DNA of 16,123 nt from a bacterium (GCA_004560915.1 SFTR01000008.1:1-16123), one strand, 5' to 3'; positions 1-6,786 are shown, counted from the stretch's first letter. Notes: generated by a model from the sequence alone, not told the origin. Numbers and translations are program-made.

Positions 1-2
1 TG

Positions 3-23
3 CCTCCTTTTTTATTTATATCA
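3..23 (-). promoter_or_regulatory. possible -10 and Shine-Dalgarno of a divergent gene starting just off the left edge
   Basis: Read on the minus strand, positions 10 to 3 spell AAAGGAGG, a full Shine-Dalgarno sequence, and positions 23 to 15 spell TGATATAAA, close to the extended -10 TGATATAAT seen at three other genes here. The spacing to a start a few bases outside the window would match the short -10-to-ATG distances in the rest of the window. No coding sequence of such a gene is inside the window, so this is inference from signals only. Confidence 0.35.
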
Positions 24-125
24 TTCCTATGTCTTTCACCTGCTGCAGTTGTTGCAAAATTTGCAACAGTTCAAAAAGAGGGAAATAGAAAGATAATTCG
101 TAGTATTGAATATTACAATCTCGAT

Positions 126-821
126 ATGATTATAAGTATTGGATACAGGGTAAAATCACCTCAAGGAGTGACATTTAGAAAATGGGCAAATAAAATACTG
201 AAAGACTATATGATTAAAGGTTATGCGGTAAATCAAAAAAGATTAGAATATTTAGAAAAAACAGTTAAATTAATTGATATTGCTAATAGAATAGATGGAA
301 AACTAAATAATGGTGATGCAGGGGAAATATTAAAAGTTATAGGTAACTATTCAAAAGCACTTAATCTTTTAGATGATTATGACCATAAAACATTATCAAA
401 ACCTAAAGGAAGTAATAGTAAAGAACAAATTAAATATGAAGAATGTGTAAATATTATTAATAAACTAAAATTTAATATCGAAAGTAATTTATTTGCGATA
501 GAAAGGAATAAAGGTTTAGAATCAATTATAAATGATTTGTATCAAACTTTTGACGGAGAAGAAGTATATAAAAGTGTAGAAGAAAAGGCATCAAATTTTC
601 TATATCTTATAGTTAAAAATCATATTTATATAGATGGAAATAAAAGAATTGCTGCAGCATTATTTATATATTTTTTAAATTTTTATGGTATATTGAATAA
701 AGATAATAATCAAATAATTGATAATAACACATTAGCTGCTATAACACTTTTAGTAGCACAGTCTAATCCAAAAGAAAAAGAAATAATAATTGATTTAATT
801 ATTAACTTCATAACAAAATAA
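126..821 (+). CDS. RhuM/Fic-domain protein, 5'-truncated
   Basis: RhuM (virulence protein) family segment followed by a Fic/Doc-type domain. The reading frame is open from position 3; residues encoded from about position 48 (VVAKFATVQKEGNRK, then YYNLD) already match the middle of RhuM proteins, and the family's N-terminal DNA-binding part is missing. The residues encoded before that point are hydrophobic and do not look like RhuM. From the first ATG (126) the RhuM part spans roughly residues 1-65 (GYRVKS, FRKWAN, KGYAVNQKRLE), a helical linker follows, and the Fic motif is H166-I-Y-I-D-G-N-K-R174 (family HPFxDGNKR), which in Fic proteins binds nucleotide and transfers AMP or phosphate to a target. 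No ribosome binding site precedes ATG 126. The catalytic motif looks intact, but the gene is probably a 5'-deleted remnant; expression is doubtful. A shorter decayed copy lies at 1416-1536. Confidence 0.7.
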   Translation: MIISIGYRVKSPQGVTFRKWANKILKDYMIKGYAVNQKRLEYLEKTVKLIDIANRIDGKLNNGDAGEILKVIGNYSKALNLLDDYDHKTLSKPKGSNSKEQIKYEECVNIINKLKFNIESNLFAIERNKGLESIINDLYQTFDGEEVYKSVEEKASNFLYLIVKNHIYIDGNKRIAAALFIYFLNFYGILNKDNNQIIDNNTLAAITLLVAQSNPKEKEIIIDLIINFITK

Positions 822-875
822 AATATAAGAATATGTGTGTCCAATTTTAAACTATATTAGTACACATGACTTAAA

Positions 876-900
876 CTATGATATAATCAGCGTAGAGGTG
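876..900 (+). promoter_or_regulatory. extended -10 promoter and RBS of the Nudix gene
   Basis: TGATATAAT at 879-887 is a perfect extended -10. No good -35 is seen 16-18 nt upstream. The RBS GAGGTG (895-900) follows almost at once, so the expected transcript leader is only about 14 nt. Confidence 0.65.
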
Positions 901-907
901 AAGATAA

Positions 908-1333
908 ATGAAACCAGGTTTAGGTGTGGGAGTAATGATAATAAAAGAAGGGAAGATATTATTAGGATTAAGAAATCCAAACAAAGAAAAGGCAAGTAGT
1001 GAACTACAAGGTCAAGGAACTTGGACTATGCCTGGTGGAAAAGTAGAATTCATGGAAAAATTGGTTGATGCAGCAAAAAGAGAATTAGAAGAAGAAACAA
1101 GCTTAAAAGCAACAAAACTAGATTTATTATGTATATCAGACGACATGACAAATACTGCACACTATGTTACTGTTGGGTTTATAGTAAGAGAATACACTGG
1201 AGAAGCAAAAGCAATGGAACCAGAAACAATATTAGAATGGAAATGGTTCGATTTAAATGATTTACCAACCAATTTATATAATCCAAGTAAAAAATGCATT
1301 GAAAAATATAAAGAAGGAATAATCTACGAATAA
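908..1333 (+). CDS. Nudix hydrolase, NUDT15/MutT-like
   Basis: Nudix (MutT-type) pyrophosphohydrolase of 141 residues; the family cleaves nucleoside diphosphates linked to another moiety, often to clear damaged or excess NTPs, in the cytoplasm. The Nudix box runs G44-x5-E50-x7-R58-E59-L60-x-E62-E63-x-S65-L66, with all metal-binding Glu residues present and Ser in place of the last Gly. The N-terminus PGLGVGVMII and the GTWTMPGGKVEF stretch resemble the NUDT15-like subgroup; the exact substrate cannot be read from sequence. The start is supported by GAGGTG 8 nt upstream and an extended -10 promoter. It is a single-gene unit lying between a truncated RhuM/Fic gene and a decayed copy of it, so it may have arrived or been retained with that accessory patch. 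Confidence 0.88.
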   Translation: MKPGLGVGVMIIKEGKILLGLRNPNKEKASSELQGQGTWTMPGGKVEFMEKLVDAAKRELEEETSLKATKLDLLCISDDMTNTAHYVTVGFIVREYTGEAKAMEPETILEWKWFDLNDLPTNLYNPSKKCIEKYKEGIIYE

Positions 1334-1371
1334 TCATAAATATTAATGTACACACCGATAAGACAAAATTA

Positions 1372-1413
1372 TTGATAAGTGGTAGTTGCAAAAAATGCAA
1401 CAACCACTATCAA
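1372..1413. repeat. long inverted repeat (hairpin) after the Nudix gene
   Basis: Arms at 1378-1390 and 1396-1408 pair over 13 positions with one mismatch around a loop of five A, and after one bulged base the outer arms TTGAT (1372-1376) and ATCAA (1409-1413) also pair. There is no T-run on the plus strand, so it is not a standard terminator. The core GTTGCA/TGCAAC resembles the palindrome at 51-67 in the RhuM/Fic gene. Confidence 0.7.
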
Positions 1414-1415
1414 CG

Positions 1416-1536
1416 GTCGCAAATTTTGTGACAGTTCGAAAAGAGAGTAATAGAAAATAATACATTACTAGCAAAGTCTAATCTAAAATAAAAAGAAATA
1501 TTAATTGATTTAATCATTAATTTTATAACAGAATAA
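1416..1536 (+). pseudogene. internally deleted remnant of a RhuM/Fic gene
   Basis: Positions 1416-1457 translate as VANFVTVRKESNRK followed by TAA, matching VAKFATVQKEGNRK encoded near 51-95. Immediately after, in another frame, 1456-1536 reads NNTLLAKSNLK, a TAA, then KEILIDLIINFITE and TAA, matching the last residues of the gene ending at 821 (NNTLAAITLLVAQSNPK, then KEIIIDLIINFITK). About 600 bp of the middle are gone. The junction falls in an AATAAT stretch, and the intact copy has GATAAT at both places flanking the missing part, so deletion between short direct repeats is likely. Not functional. Confidence 0.85.
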
Positions 1537-1540
1537 CAAT

Positions 1541-1567
1541 AGTATTAGGAAACTAATGCTTTTTTTC
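1541..1567 (+). terminator. rho-independent terminator with GAAA loop
   Basis: Stem 1541-1548 pairs with 1553-1560 (one G-U pair) and closes a GAAA tetraloop at 1549-1552; a run of six to seven T follows. It closes the accessory patch and separates it from the next gene. Confidence 0.8.
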
Positions 1568-1575
1568 TTTATTTA

Positions 1576-1603
1576 TGTTATTATATCTATAGAATAGGAA
1601 GGG
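1576..1603 (+). promoter_or_regulatory. extended -10 promoter and RBS for the 1608 gene
   Basis: TGTTATTAT at 1576-1584 fits an extended -10 (TGn plus TATTAT). The RBS AGGAAGGG lies at 1596-1603, four nt before the ATG. A -35 would fall inside the preceding terminator and is not recognisable. Confidence 0.5.
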
Positions 1604-1607
1604 TACT

Positions 1608-2108
1608 ATGAAAGAAAAAATAACATACACACTAATTGTATTATTATTCAGTTTACTTGTTTTCGCAGGTTCACTATTTTATCTTTTAAATAACTTCACA
1701 GTAAGAGGAAATGCTGATATTAAAAAGAAATATTATGACATTAAGTTTAGTAATGTAACAATAGACTATGACACTGATATGACAGTAAAAATAGATAGTG
1801 ATAATAACACAATAACAGTTAAAGTACCAGACCTAAACAAATTTAGAAAGACAAACTCATTTAGTGTAGACGTAACAAACATAGGAAACATAAATGCTAA
1901 AATAACAAATATGTACATAGAAAACATATTTACAAACATAGATACAAAAAACGTAAATATAGATTTATCACTAGATAAAAATAATATTATTGAAGGTGGT
2001 AAAACTGAAAAACTAAATATAAAAATAACGTATAATGGTAAAGACATAATAGAACAACCATACTATGAATTTAGTATAAAATACGTTTTTGATGAAGTAA
2101 TTCTTTAA
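1608..2108 (+). CDS. membrane-anchored or secreted beta-rich protein (TasA/camelysin-like style)
   Basis: A 166-residue exported protein I cannot assign to a named function. A hydrophobic segment at residues 6-28 (signal peptide or anchor) is followed by an extracellular region with alternating beta-strand patterns. The pattern VDVTNIGNINAKITN (about residues 87-100) is like the 'N-G-x-x-x-A' strand of TasA/camelysin-type sandwich domains; the 12751 gene product has a comparable N-terminal region (ITIENTGTLDAFYTIF). No cell-wall sorting motif and no cysteines are seen. It has its own extended -10 promoter and a good RBS, and its stop codon runs into a tract of A residues that leads into the ftsA promoter. 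Possibly a cell-surface or matrix protein; confident as a gene, not as a function. Confidence 0.75.
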   Translation: MKEKITYTLIVLLFSLLVFAGSLFYLLNNFTVRGNADIKKKYYDIKFSNVTIDYDTDMTVKIDSDNNTITVKVPDLNKFRKTNSFSVDVTNIGNINAKITNMYIENIFTNIDTKNVNIDLSLDKNNIIEGGKTEKLNIKITYNGKDIIEQPYYEFSIKYVFDEVIL

Positions 2109-2150
2109 AAAAAAAAAAAATTTTGATATAATGATAATGATTATAGGAGG
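2104..2150 (+). promoter_or_regulatory. ftsA promoter and start-deciding RBS
   Basis: A tract of A (2107-2120) is followed by TGATATAAT (2124-2132), a perfect extended -10; a weak -35 TTTAAA lies at 2104-2109. AGGAGG at 2145-2150 is 4 nt before ATG 2155. The in-frame ATG at 2131 overlaps the -10 hexamer and would lie upstream of the transcript start, so 2155 is the real start of ftsA. Confidence 0.8.
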
Positions 2151-2154
2151 ATAC

Positions 2155-3390
2155 ATGAAAGAAATAATATCAAGTTTAGATATTGGTAGTTCTACAGTTA
2201 AGTTAGTAGTAGGCGAAGTGTACGAAAACGAAGTACACGTTCTTGCTGTATCTGAAGTAAAATCAAAGGGAGTTAAAAAAGGTATTATAGTAAACCCAGA
2301 AGAAACATTAATATCATTAAAAGAAGTATTTAATAGATGTGAAGAAATGCTAAATATAAGAATAAATAAAGTAGTATTAACAATTCCATCATACTATGCA
2401 GAGTTCGTTATGGTAGAAGGAAAAACAAATATCAAAAGTGAAGACTCAATAGTGACGGGAAATGACATAGTAAAAGTACTTCAATCATGTGTTTACAACA
2501 AAGTACCAAACAATAAAGAATTTGTATCAATTATGCCTATAGAATTTATGCTTGATGATGAAGAAAAAACAAAAGATCCAAAAGAAAAACAAGCAAAAGT
2601 ATTAAGATGCAAAGCAGTAATGAGTTTAGCTCCTAAAAAGAATGTATATGCTGCTGTATCATTACTAGATAGTATTGGAGTAGGAATAGTAGACATAAAC
2701 TTTGGAAGTGTAGCCGACTATTACGAATTCAAAACTAAAACATTAGATTCTAAAAACGTAGCAGTAGTAAACATCGGAGAAGAAAAAACAGAAGTAAGTA
2801 TTTTCAAAAAAGGAATATTAGTAGACACAGAAAATATCGAAGTAGGTGGCAAAAATATTGACAGAGATATTTGTTATATATATGATATAAGTAGAAAGAA
2901 AGCTAAAGAGTTAAAAGAAAAATTTGCTCTTGCTAGTAAGAGAAATGCATCAACTAGTTGGAGTGAGGACGTGTTGACAAACTCTAAAGAAAATATTAAA
3001 ATAAATCAATATGAGATTAGTGAGATAATATGTTCTAGAATTAAAGAGTTATTAGACCTTACTAAAAAGCAAATAAACCTCTTAACAAAGTTGGAAATAA
3101 GTTATATAATATTTACAGGGGGAACAACAGAAGTTAATGATTTTAACTTAGTAGTTGATGAAGTATTTGGAAGAGAAATGGAAAGATATCACGTAAATGA
3201 GATTGGATGTAGAAGTAATAAATACTCTAGTTCATTAGGTCTTATCAAATACTATCATGATAAATTGGCTTTTAGAAATAAGCTTGCATACACAGTTGAT
3301 GAGGATTTGCAAGAAGAATTAATTAATATAAAGAAATCTAATAATAATACAGTACTCGGAAAAATATATGGATATTTTTTCAACGATTAA
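2155..3390 (+). CDS. ftsA: cell division protein FtsA (divergent ATP site)
   Basis: Actin-like protein (411 residues from the chosen start) that in bacteria tethers FtsZ filaments to the membrane and recruits the divisome. The phosphate-1 motif LDIGSSTVKLVVGE is at residues 8-21 and the 1C-like domain follows (KVVLTIPSYYAEF). The phosphate-2 region, usually a D-x-G-G-G-T motif, reads V-V-N206-I-G-E-E-K-T here, with Asp and two Gly replaced, and the adenosine motif is IIFTGGTTE near 318-326 with one Gly lost. The C-terminal tail VLGKIYGYFFND after a polar linker resembles the amphipathic membrane-targeting helix of FtsA. It lies 10 nt before ftsZ, with its own extended -10 promoter. Family assignment is supported by motifs, length and the ftsZ neighbour; whether it still hydrolyses ATP is open. 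Confidence 0.85.
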   Translation: MKEIISSLDIGSSTVKLVVGEVYENEVHVLAVSEVKSKGVKKGIIVNPEETLISLKEVFNRCEEMLNIRINKVVLTIPSYYAEFVMVEGKTNIKSEDSIVTGNDIVKVLQSCVYNKVPNNKEFVSIMPIEFMLDDEEKTKDPKEKQAKVLRCKAVMSLAPKKNVYAAVSLLDSIGVGIVDINFGSVADYYEFKTKTLDSKNVAVVNIGEEKTEVSIFKKGILVDTENIEVGGKNIDRDICYIYDISRKKAKELKEKFALASKRNASTSWSEDVLTNSKENIKINQYEISEIICSRIKELLDLTKKQINLLTKLEISYIIFTGGTTEVNDFNLVVDEVFGREMERYHVNEIGCRSNKYSSSLGLIKYYHDKLAFRNKLAYTVDEDLQEELINIKKSNNNTVLGKIYGYFFND

Positions 3391-3400
3391 GGAGTGAAAT

Positions 3401-4474
3401 ATGAATAATAAACTAGAGATGGATCAAATAGCTGACATAAAAGTAATTGGTGTCGGTGGCGGTGGATGTAATGCTGTAAACAGAATGATAGATTCAGGAC
3501 TTCGTGGTGTTGAATTTATCGTAGCAAATACTGATCAACAAGTATTAAATGTTTCCCATGCAGAACACAAAATACAATTAGGTAAAACTATAACTAAAGG
3601 AAGAGGAGCTGGAACAAGACCAGAAGTAGGAAGAGAAGCTGCACTTGAAGCTAAAGAAGAAATTGAAGATTCTTTACGCGGAGCAGATATGGTATTCGTA
3701 ACTTGTGGACTTGGTGGTGGTACTGGTACAGGTGCTGCTCCAGTAGTTGCTGAAATAGCTCAAAACCTAGGTTGCTTAACAGTAGCTATAGTTACAAAAC
3801 CATTCAAATTCGAAGGTAAGAAAAGAATGGATTATGCTTTAGTAGGTTTAGATGAACTTAGAAAACATGTAGACACTATCGTAGTAATTCCAAATGATAA
3901 ATTAAGAGACTTAATAGATAGAAGTACACCATTAAATGCTGCATTCAAAGAAGTAGATAACGTACTTAGATTAGGTGTTCAATCTATATCTGACTTAATT
4001 AGTGTTCCAGGACTTGTAAACTTAGACTTTGCTGATGTTAGAACAATAATGGAAGATAGAGGAGATGCACTTATTGGAATAGGTGTTGGATTCGGTGATA
4101 ATAGAGCAGTAGAAGCTGCAAAACAAGCTGTAAATAGTCCATTACTTGAACAAACTATTAATGGAGCAACAGATTGTATTGTAAATATCACTGGTGGTAA
4201 CTCAATGACATTATTCGAAGCAGAAGATGCTGTAGAAGTAGTAAGAGCAGTAGCCAATACAGATGTAAACATTATATTCGGTGCAGTTATCAACGAAGCA
4301 CTTACTGATGAAATAGTAGTTACAGTAATTGCAACAGGGTTTGAAGATTCAACTGAACCACTATATAGATCAATCGAAGGAGAAAAGAAAGCAATTCAAG
4401 AAATAGAGATTTCTAAGAGCGTAAAGCTCTTTTTATTTACAAAATATTTACAATGTATATTGATTTACACTTGA
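3401..4474 (+). CDS. ftsZ: cell division protein FtsZ, C-terminal peptide missing from the open frame
   Basis: Tubulin-like GTPase that polymerises into the Z-ring. The globular core is complete: [10 protein letters not shown] near residues 17-26, NTD near 43-45, tubulin signature [10 protein letters not shown] near 104-113, and T7 loop NLDFAD near 207-212. The core ends at ATGFED (about 312-317). After that only some 20 residues of charged linker precede SKSVKLFLF and on, and no DIPxFLR-type C-terminal peptide for FtsA binding is present. The last ~20 codons (4415-4474) lie over a terminator and over the -35 of the next promoter. In the frame offset by two, the sequence just before reads SRNRDF with TAA at 4414-4416, abutting the terminator, so the true end may be there and the frame shifted. 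RBS AAGGAG is at 3389-3394. Confidence 0.93.
   Translation: MNNKLEMDQIADIKVIGVGGGGCNAVNRMIDSGLRGVEFIVANTDQQVLNVSHAEHKIQLGKTITKGRGAGTRPEVGREAALEAKEEIEDSLRGADMVFVTCGLGGGTGTGAAPVVAEIAQNLGCLTVAIVTKPFKFEGKKRMDYALVGLDELRKHVDTIVVIPNDKLRDLIDRSTPLNAAFKEVDNVLRLGVQSISDLISVPGLVNLDFADVRTIMEDRGDALIGIGVGFGDNRAVEAAKQAVNSPLLEQTINGATDCIVNITGGNSMTLFEAEDAVEVVRAVANTDVNIIFGAVINEALTDEIVVTVIATGFEDSTEPLYRSIEGEKKAIQEIEISKSVKLFLFTKYLQCILIYT
4415..4438 (+). terminator. rho-independent terminator inside the 3' end of the ftsZ frame
   Basis: AAGAGC (4415-4420) pairs perfectly with GCTCTT (4426-4431) around a five-base loop, followed by TTTTTATTT. It lies within the annotated ftsZ frame, which suggests the real stop of ftsZ is at or before 4416. 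Confidence 0.75.
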
Positions 4475-4531
4475 ACAATTTTATATAATGAATATGAGAG
4501 TAGATAGCTTAAAGCTAATACTATAGGAGGG
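4460..4531 (+). promoter_or_regulatory. promoter and leader of the 4536 gene
   Basis: TTGATT (4460-4465) is 18 nt from TATAAT (4484-4489). The leader of about 40 nt contains a small TAGCT/AGCTA hairpin and ends in the RBS TAGGAGGG four nt before the ATG. The -35 overlaps the end of the ftsZ frame. Confidence 0.7.
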
Positions 4532-4535
4532 TTAA

Positions 4536-6077
4536 ATGAAAGATAGTAAGAAAGTTACTAAGAAGAGCCCTGCTGTAAAAGTAGTAAAGATTGAAGATAA
4601 TTTTCTTGATGACGATAGTGACAACAGAGTTATTATTTTTGTAGCAATAGCAATCTTAGTAATTATTGGTACTATTATTGGACTTCTTGTTGGTTGTGAG
4701 AAAAAAGAAGATGACAAAGATCCATCTAAACCAAAAGATAACGTAGTAGTTCCAGTCGATGATGACAAAATAAAAGAAGATGACAAGAAGGAGGAAACAA
4801 ATACTACTAAAACAGTAATTAGAAAAGTAACTACTAAATCAAATGATACAACTACTAAAGAAGATGAAGAAAAAACTTATGTAGTATCATTCAATTTATT
4901 AGATGATGATAGTATCTATACAGTAGAAGCTAAAGATGGAAAAGTAAGGCCATATTTACCATATGGTTATGATTCTTGTAAATATTATAGTGATGAAAAG
5001 TTAACTAGTGAATTTGATTTTACTAAGACTATAACAGAAAACACTAATATTTATACTAGTTGTAGTTTTACTACTTATAAGATTATTTATGATAGAGAAA
5101 CAACTTCGCCAAAAGAATACACAGTTAAGAGTGGTAAAGTAGCTTTAAGTGACGCAGAACTTGAAACTGGATTATTTGAAGGATGGTATACAACTCCAAA
5201 CTTTGATGGAGAAAAAGTTGATTACTTAGGAAGAAACTTGACAAAAATAGCAAACTCAGATAATGAAATTTATCTATATGCTAAAATAGTAGATGGATAT
5301 GTAATAAGATACTATAATCTTAACGGTGAATTATCAGAAGTTCAACATATTCAATCAAAGGATGAACTTCCAGTTCAATTATTTGATTTTAGTGCTTTAG
5401 TTCCAGAAGGAATGAAACTACTTGGCTATAGTACAAGCAAAGATAGTAAAGTTATCAAATATCAACAAAATCAAAAAATTGATTTAACTAGTGATATCGA
5501 TTTATATATGGTAGTTGGAACAGCTAAAGTAATTTATGAAAGTGAAGGAGAACTTGTAACTGTAGGCATGTCTACTGAAGACTTAGGAGATTATAATTTA
5601 CCAACACCTGATGAAGTAGGACTTGAAGCTCCAACATATTTTGTAAAAGTTGATAAAACTAATCCAAATGCTAAAGAAGTAGTTCCTGATGAAGTTAAAG
5701 AAGCACTTGAAGATCAAATAAGATTATCAGATGCTAAAGCTAAAGCAGGAGAAAATGAAACTATAGAAGTTGGTGACTCAGTAGAAGAACTTGAAAAAGA
5801 ATTTGATGGATGGCAAACTAAAGAAACTGATGAAGAAGGAAATGAAACATTAGTTGATGTAGATGAAAACTACAAGCCAGAAGATAATACTGATAACGAA
5901 TTAGTAGCTAAATGGAAAGAACAAGATAAAACAAATGAAGATACAACAGTTCTAGAAGATAACAGTACTGAAGGTGAAACAACTGAATTAACTATTGAAA
6001 GAGATGAACCAGTAGAAGAAACAGAACTAACACCACCAGTAGTAGAGACACCAATAGAAACTGAAACAAATTTATAA
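4536..6077 (+). CDS. membrane-anchored surface protein with InlB/Listeria-Bacteroides-type repeats
   Basis: A 513-residue protein with a short charged cytoplasmic N-terminus, one hydrophobic segment at residues 32-52 ending in LLVGC (a possible lipobox, though the charged leader is long for a lipoprotein), and a large extracellular part. After a Lys/Asp/Thr-rich stalk (54-110) come repeated beta-grasp-like units in the style of InlB B-repeats: VSFNLLDDD (about 113), YKIIYDRE with FEGWYTTPNFDGEKV (about 178-222), VIRYYNLNGE with LGYSTSKDS (about 253-305), VIYESEGE (about 330) and a diverged FDGWQTKETDEEGNE with ELVAKWKEQ (about 421-462). The C-terminus is a Thr/Glu/Pro-rich tail without LPxTG. 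It sits just after ftsZ but has its own promoter and terminator, so a division role is only a guess; adhesion or envelope function is as likely. Confidence 0.8.
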   Translation: MKDSKKVTKKSPAVKVVKIEDNFLDDDSDNRVIIFVAIAILVIIGTIIGLLVGCEKKEDDKDPSKPKDNVVVPVDDDKIKEDDKKEETNTTKTVIRKVTTKSNDTTTKEDEEKTYVVSFNLLDDDSIYTVEAKDGKVRPYLPYGYDSCKYYSDEKLTSEFDFTKTITENTNIYTSCSFTTYKIIYDRETTSPKEYTVKSGKVALSDAELETGLFEGWYTTPNFDGEKVDYLGRNLTKIANSDNEIYLYAKIVDGYVIRYYNLNGELSEVQHIQSKDELPVQLFDFSALVPEGMKLLGYSTSKDSKVIKYQQNQKIDLTSDIDLYMVVGTAKVIYESEGELVTVGMSTEDLGDYNLPTPDEVGLEAPTYFVKVDKTNPNAKEVVPDEVKEALEDQIRLSDAKAKAGENETIEVGDSVEELEKEFDGWQTKETDEEGNETLVDVDENYKPEDNTDNELVAKWKEQDKTNEDTTVLEDNSTEGETTELTIERDEPVEETELTPPVVETPIETETNL

Positions 6078-6082
6078 AGATT

Positions 6083-6107
6083 AAGCATTCACATACGAAT
6101 GCTTTTT
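6083..6107 (+). terminator. rho-independent terminator of the InlB-repeat protein gene
   Basis: AAGCATTC (6083-6090) pairs perfectly with GAATGCTT (6097-6104) around a six-base loop and is followed by a run of T to 6107. Confidence 0.85.
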
Positions 6108-6122
6108 AAATGTCTTGAAAAA

Positions 6123-6144
6123 TGATATAATACTACCAGAGGAA
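6123..6144 (+). promoter_or_regulatory. promoter of the ygjP-like to hisS operon
   Basis: TGATATAAT at 6123-6131 is a perfect extended -10. A -35 would overlap the T-run of the preceding terminator and is not recognisable; a TTGAAA at 6115-6120 is too close. The RBS AGAGGAAA begins at 6138, giving a leader of roughly 12 nt. This is the only promoter I see for the seven-gene block. Confidence 0.65.
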
Positions 6145-6149
6145 ACATT

Positions 6150-6785
6150 ATGACAATAACACTAAATAATCAAACATTTAACGTATTTATAACAAGAAAA
6201 AATAATAAGAATATGTATCTAAGAGTTAAAAAAGATGGTATATATATTTCTTGTAATTACTTTGTAACTGCCTCTATGATTAAATCATTCATAATGAAAA
6301 ATGAAGAAGATATAATTAGAATGTATGAAACAGTACAAAGAAAAGAAAAAAAGAATGAAGAATTCTACTATCTAGGAAATAGTTATGATGTAGTAGTTCT
6401 AAACACTATATCTAAAATAGAATTCGTAGGAAACCAAGTGTTTGTTAAAAACAAAACATACTTAAATACTTTTCTAAAGAATGAATGTGAAAGAATATTT
6501 AATGAAAGAGCAAAAATATGTTATAATTTATTTGAGGAAGATATTCCTTATCCTAAAGTAATGATAGGTAAAATGAAAAGAAAATGGGGTTATTGTAATA
6601 AAAGACAAGAACTTATAAAATTAAATTCTGAATTAATTAAATATAGTATAGATGAAATAGATTATGTTATTATTCATGAATTATGTCATTTCTTAGAATT
6701 TAATCATTCAAAAAACTTCTGGAAATATGTTAAGAAATATAAACCAAATTATAAAGAAAATACTAAAGTACTAAAGGAGGAATAA
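6150..6785 (+). CDS. YgjP-like (DUF45 / M48-type) zinc metallopeptidase
   Basis: Predicted soluble zinc metallopeptidase of the YgjP family, 211 residues. The active site is H176-E-L-C-H180 with the third ligand H186 followed by SKNFW, and the characteristic upstream strand K-x-K-W149-G-Y-C-N with later L-N-S-E-L and DEIDYVIIHELCH is present. Family members are usually described as WGSCS...HELxH proteins; here the Ser is Tyr (WGYC). Substrates of the family are not well defined. The N-terminal half (residues 1-95) is the diverse beta-rich part seen in the family. First gene of the operon; its stop codon overlaps the AAAGGAGGAA ribosome binding site of the next gene, so the two are probably translated together. 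Confidence 0.85.
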   Translation: MTITLNNQTFNVFITRKNNKNMYLRVKKDGIYISCNYFVTASMIKSFIMKNEEDIIRMYETVQRKEKKNEEFYYLGNSYDVVVLNTISKIEFVGNQVFVKNKTYLNTFLKNECERIFNERAKICYNLFEEDIPYPKVMIGKMKRKWGYCNKRQELIKLNSELIKYSIDEIDYVIIHELCHFLEFNHSKNFWKYVKKYKPNYKENTKVLKEE

Positions 6786-6786
6786 T

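Noticed and set aside
833..867. ATGTGT/ACACAT inverted repeat upstream of the Nudix promoter as an operator
   Set aside because: Only six to seven base pairs with a loop over 20 nt in A+T-rich DNA; expected by chance and with no second copy in a regulatory place.
1..1540. Insertion sequence or phage as the source of the RhuM/Fic-Nudix patch
   Set aside because: No transposase, integrase, terminal inverted repeats or target-site duplication can be seen; only the duplicated gene is supported.
2107..2120. Poly-A tract after the 1608 gene as a minus-strand terminator
   Set aside because: No stem precedes it on the minus strand and no minus-strand gene is present; it more likely forms part of the ftsA promoter region.
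2131..2154. Earlier in-frame ATG (2131) as the ftsA start
   Set aside because: It overlaps the -10 box, has no RBS, and codes residues not seen in FtsA; AGGAGG sits just before ATG 2155.
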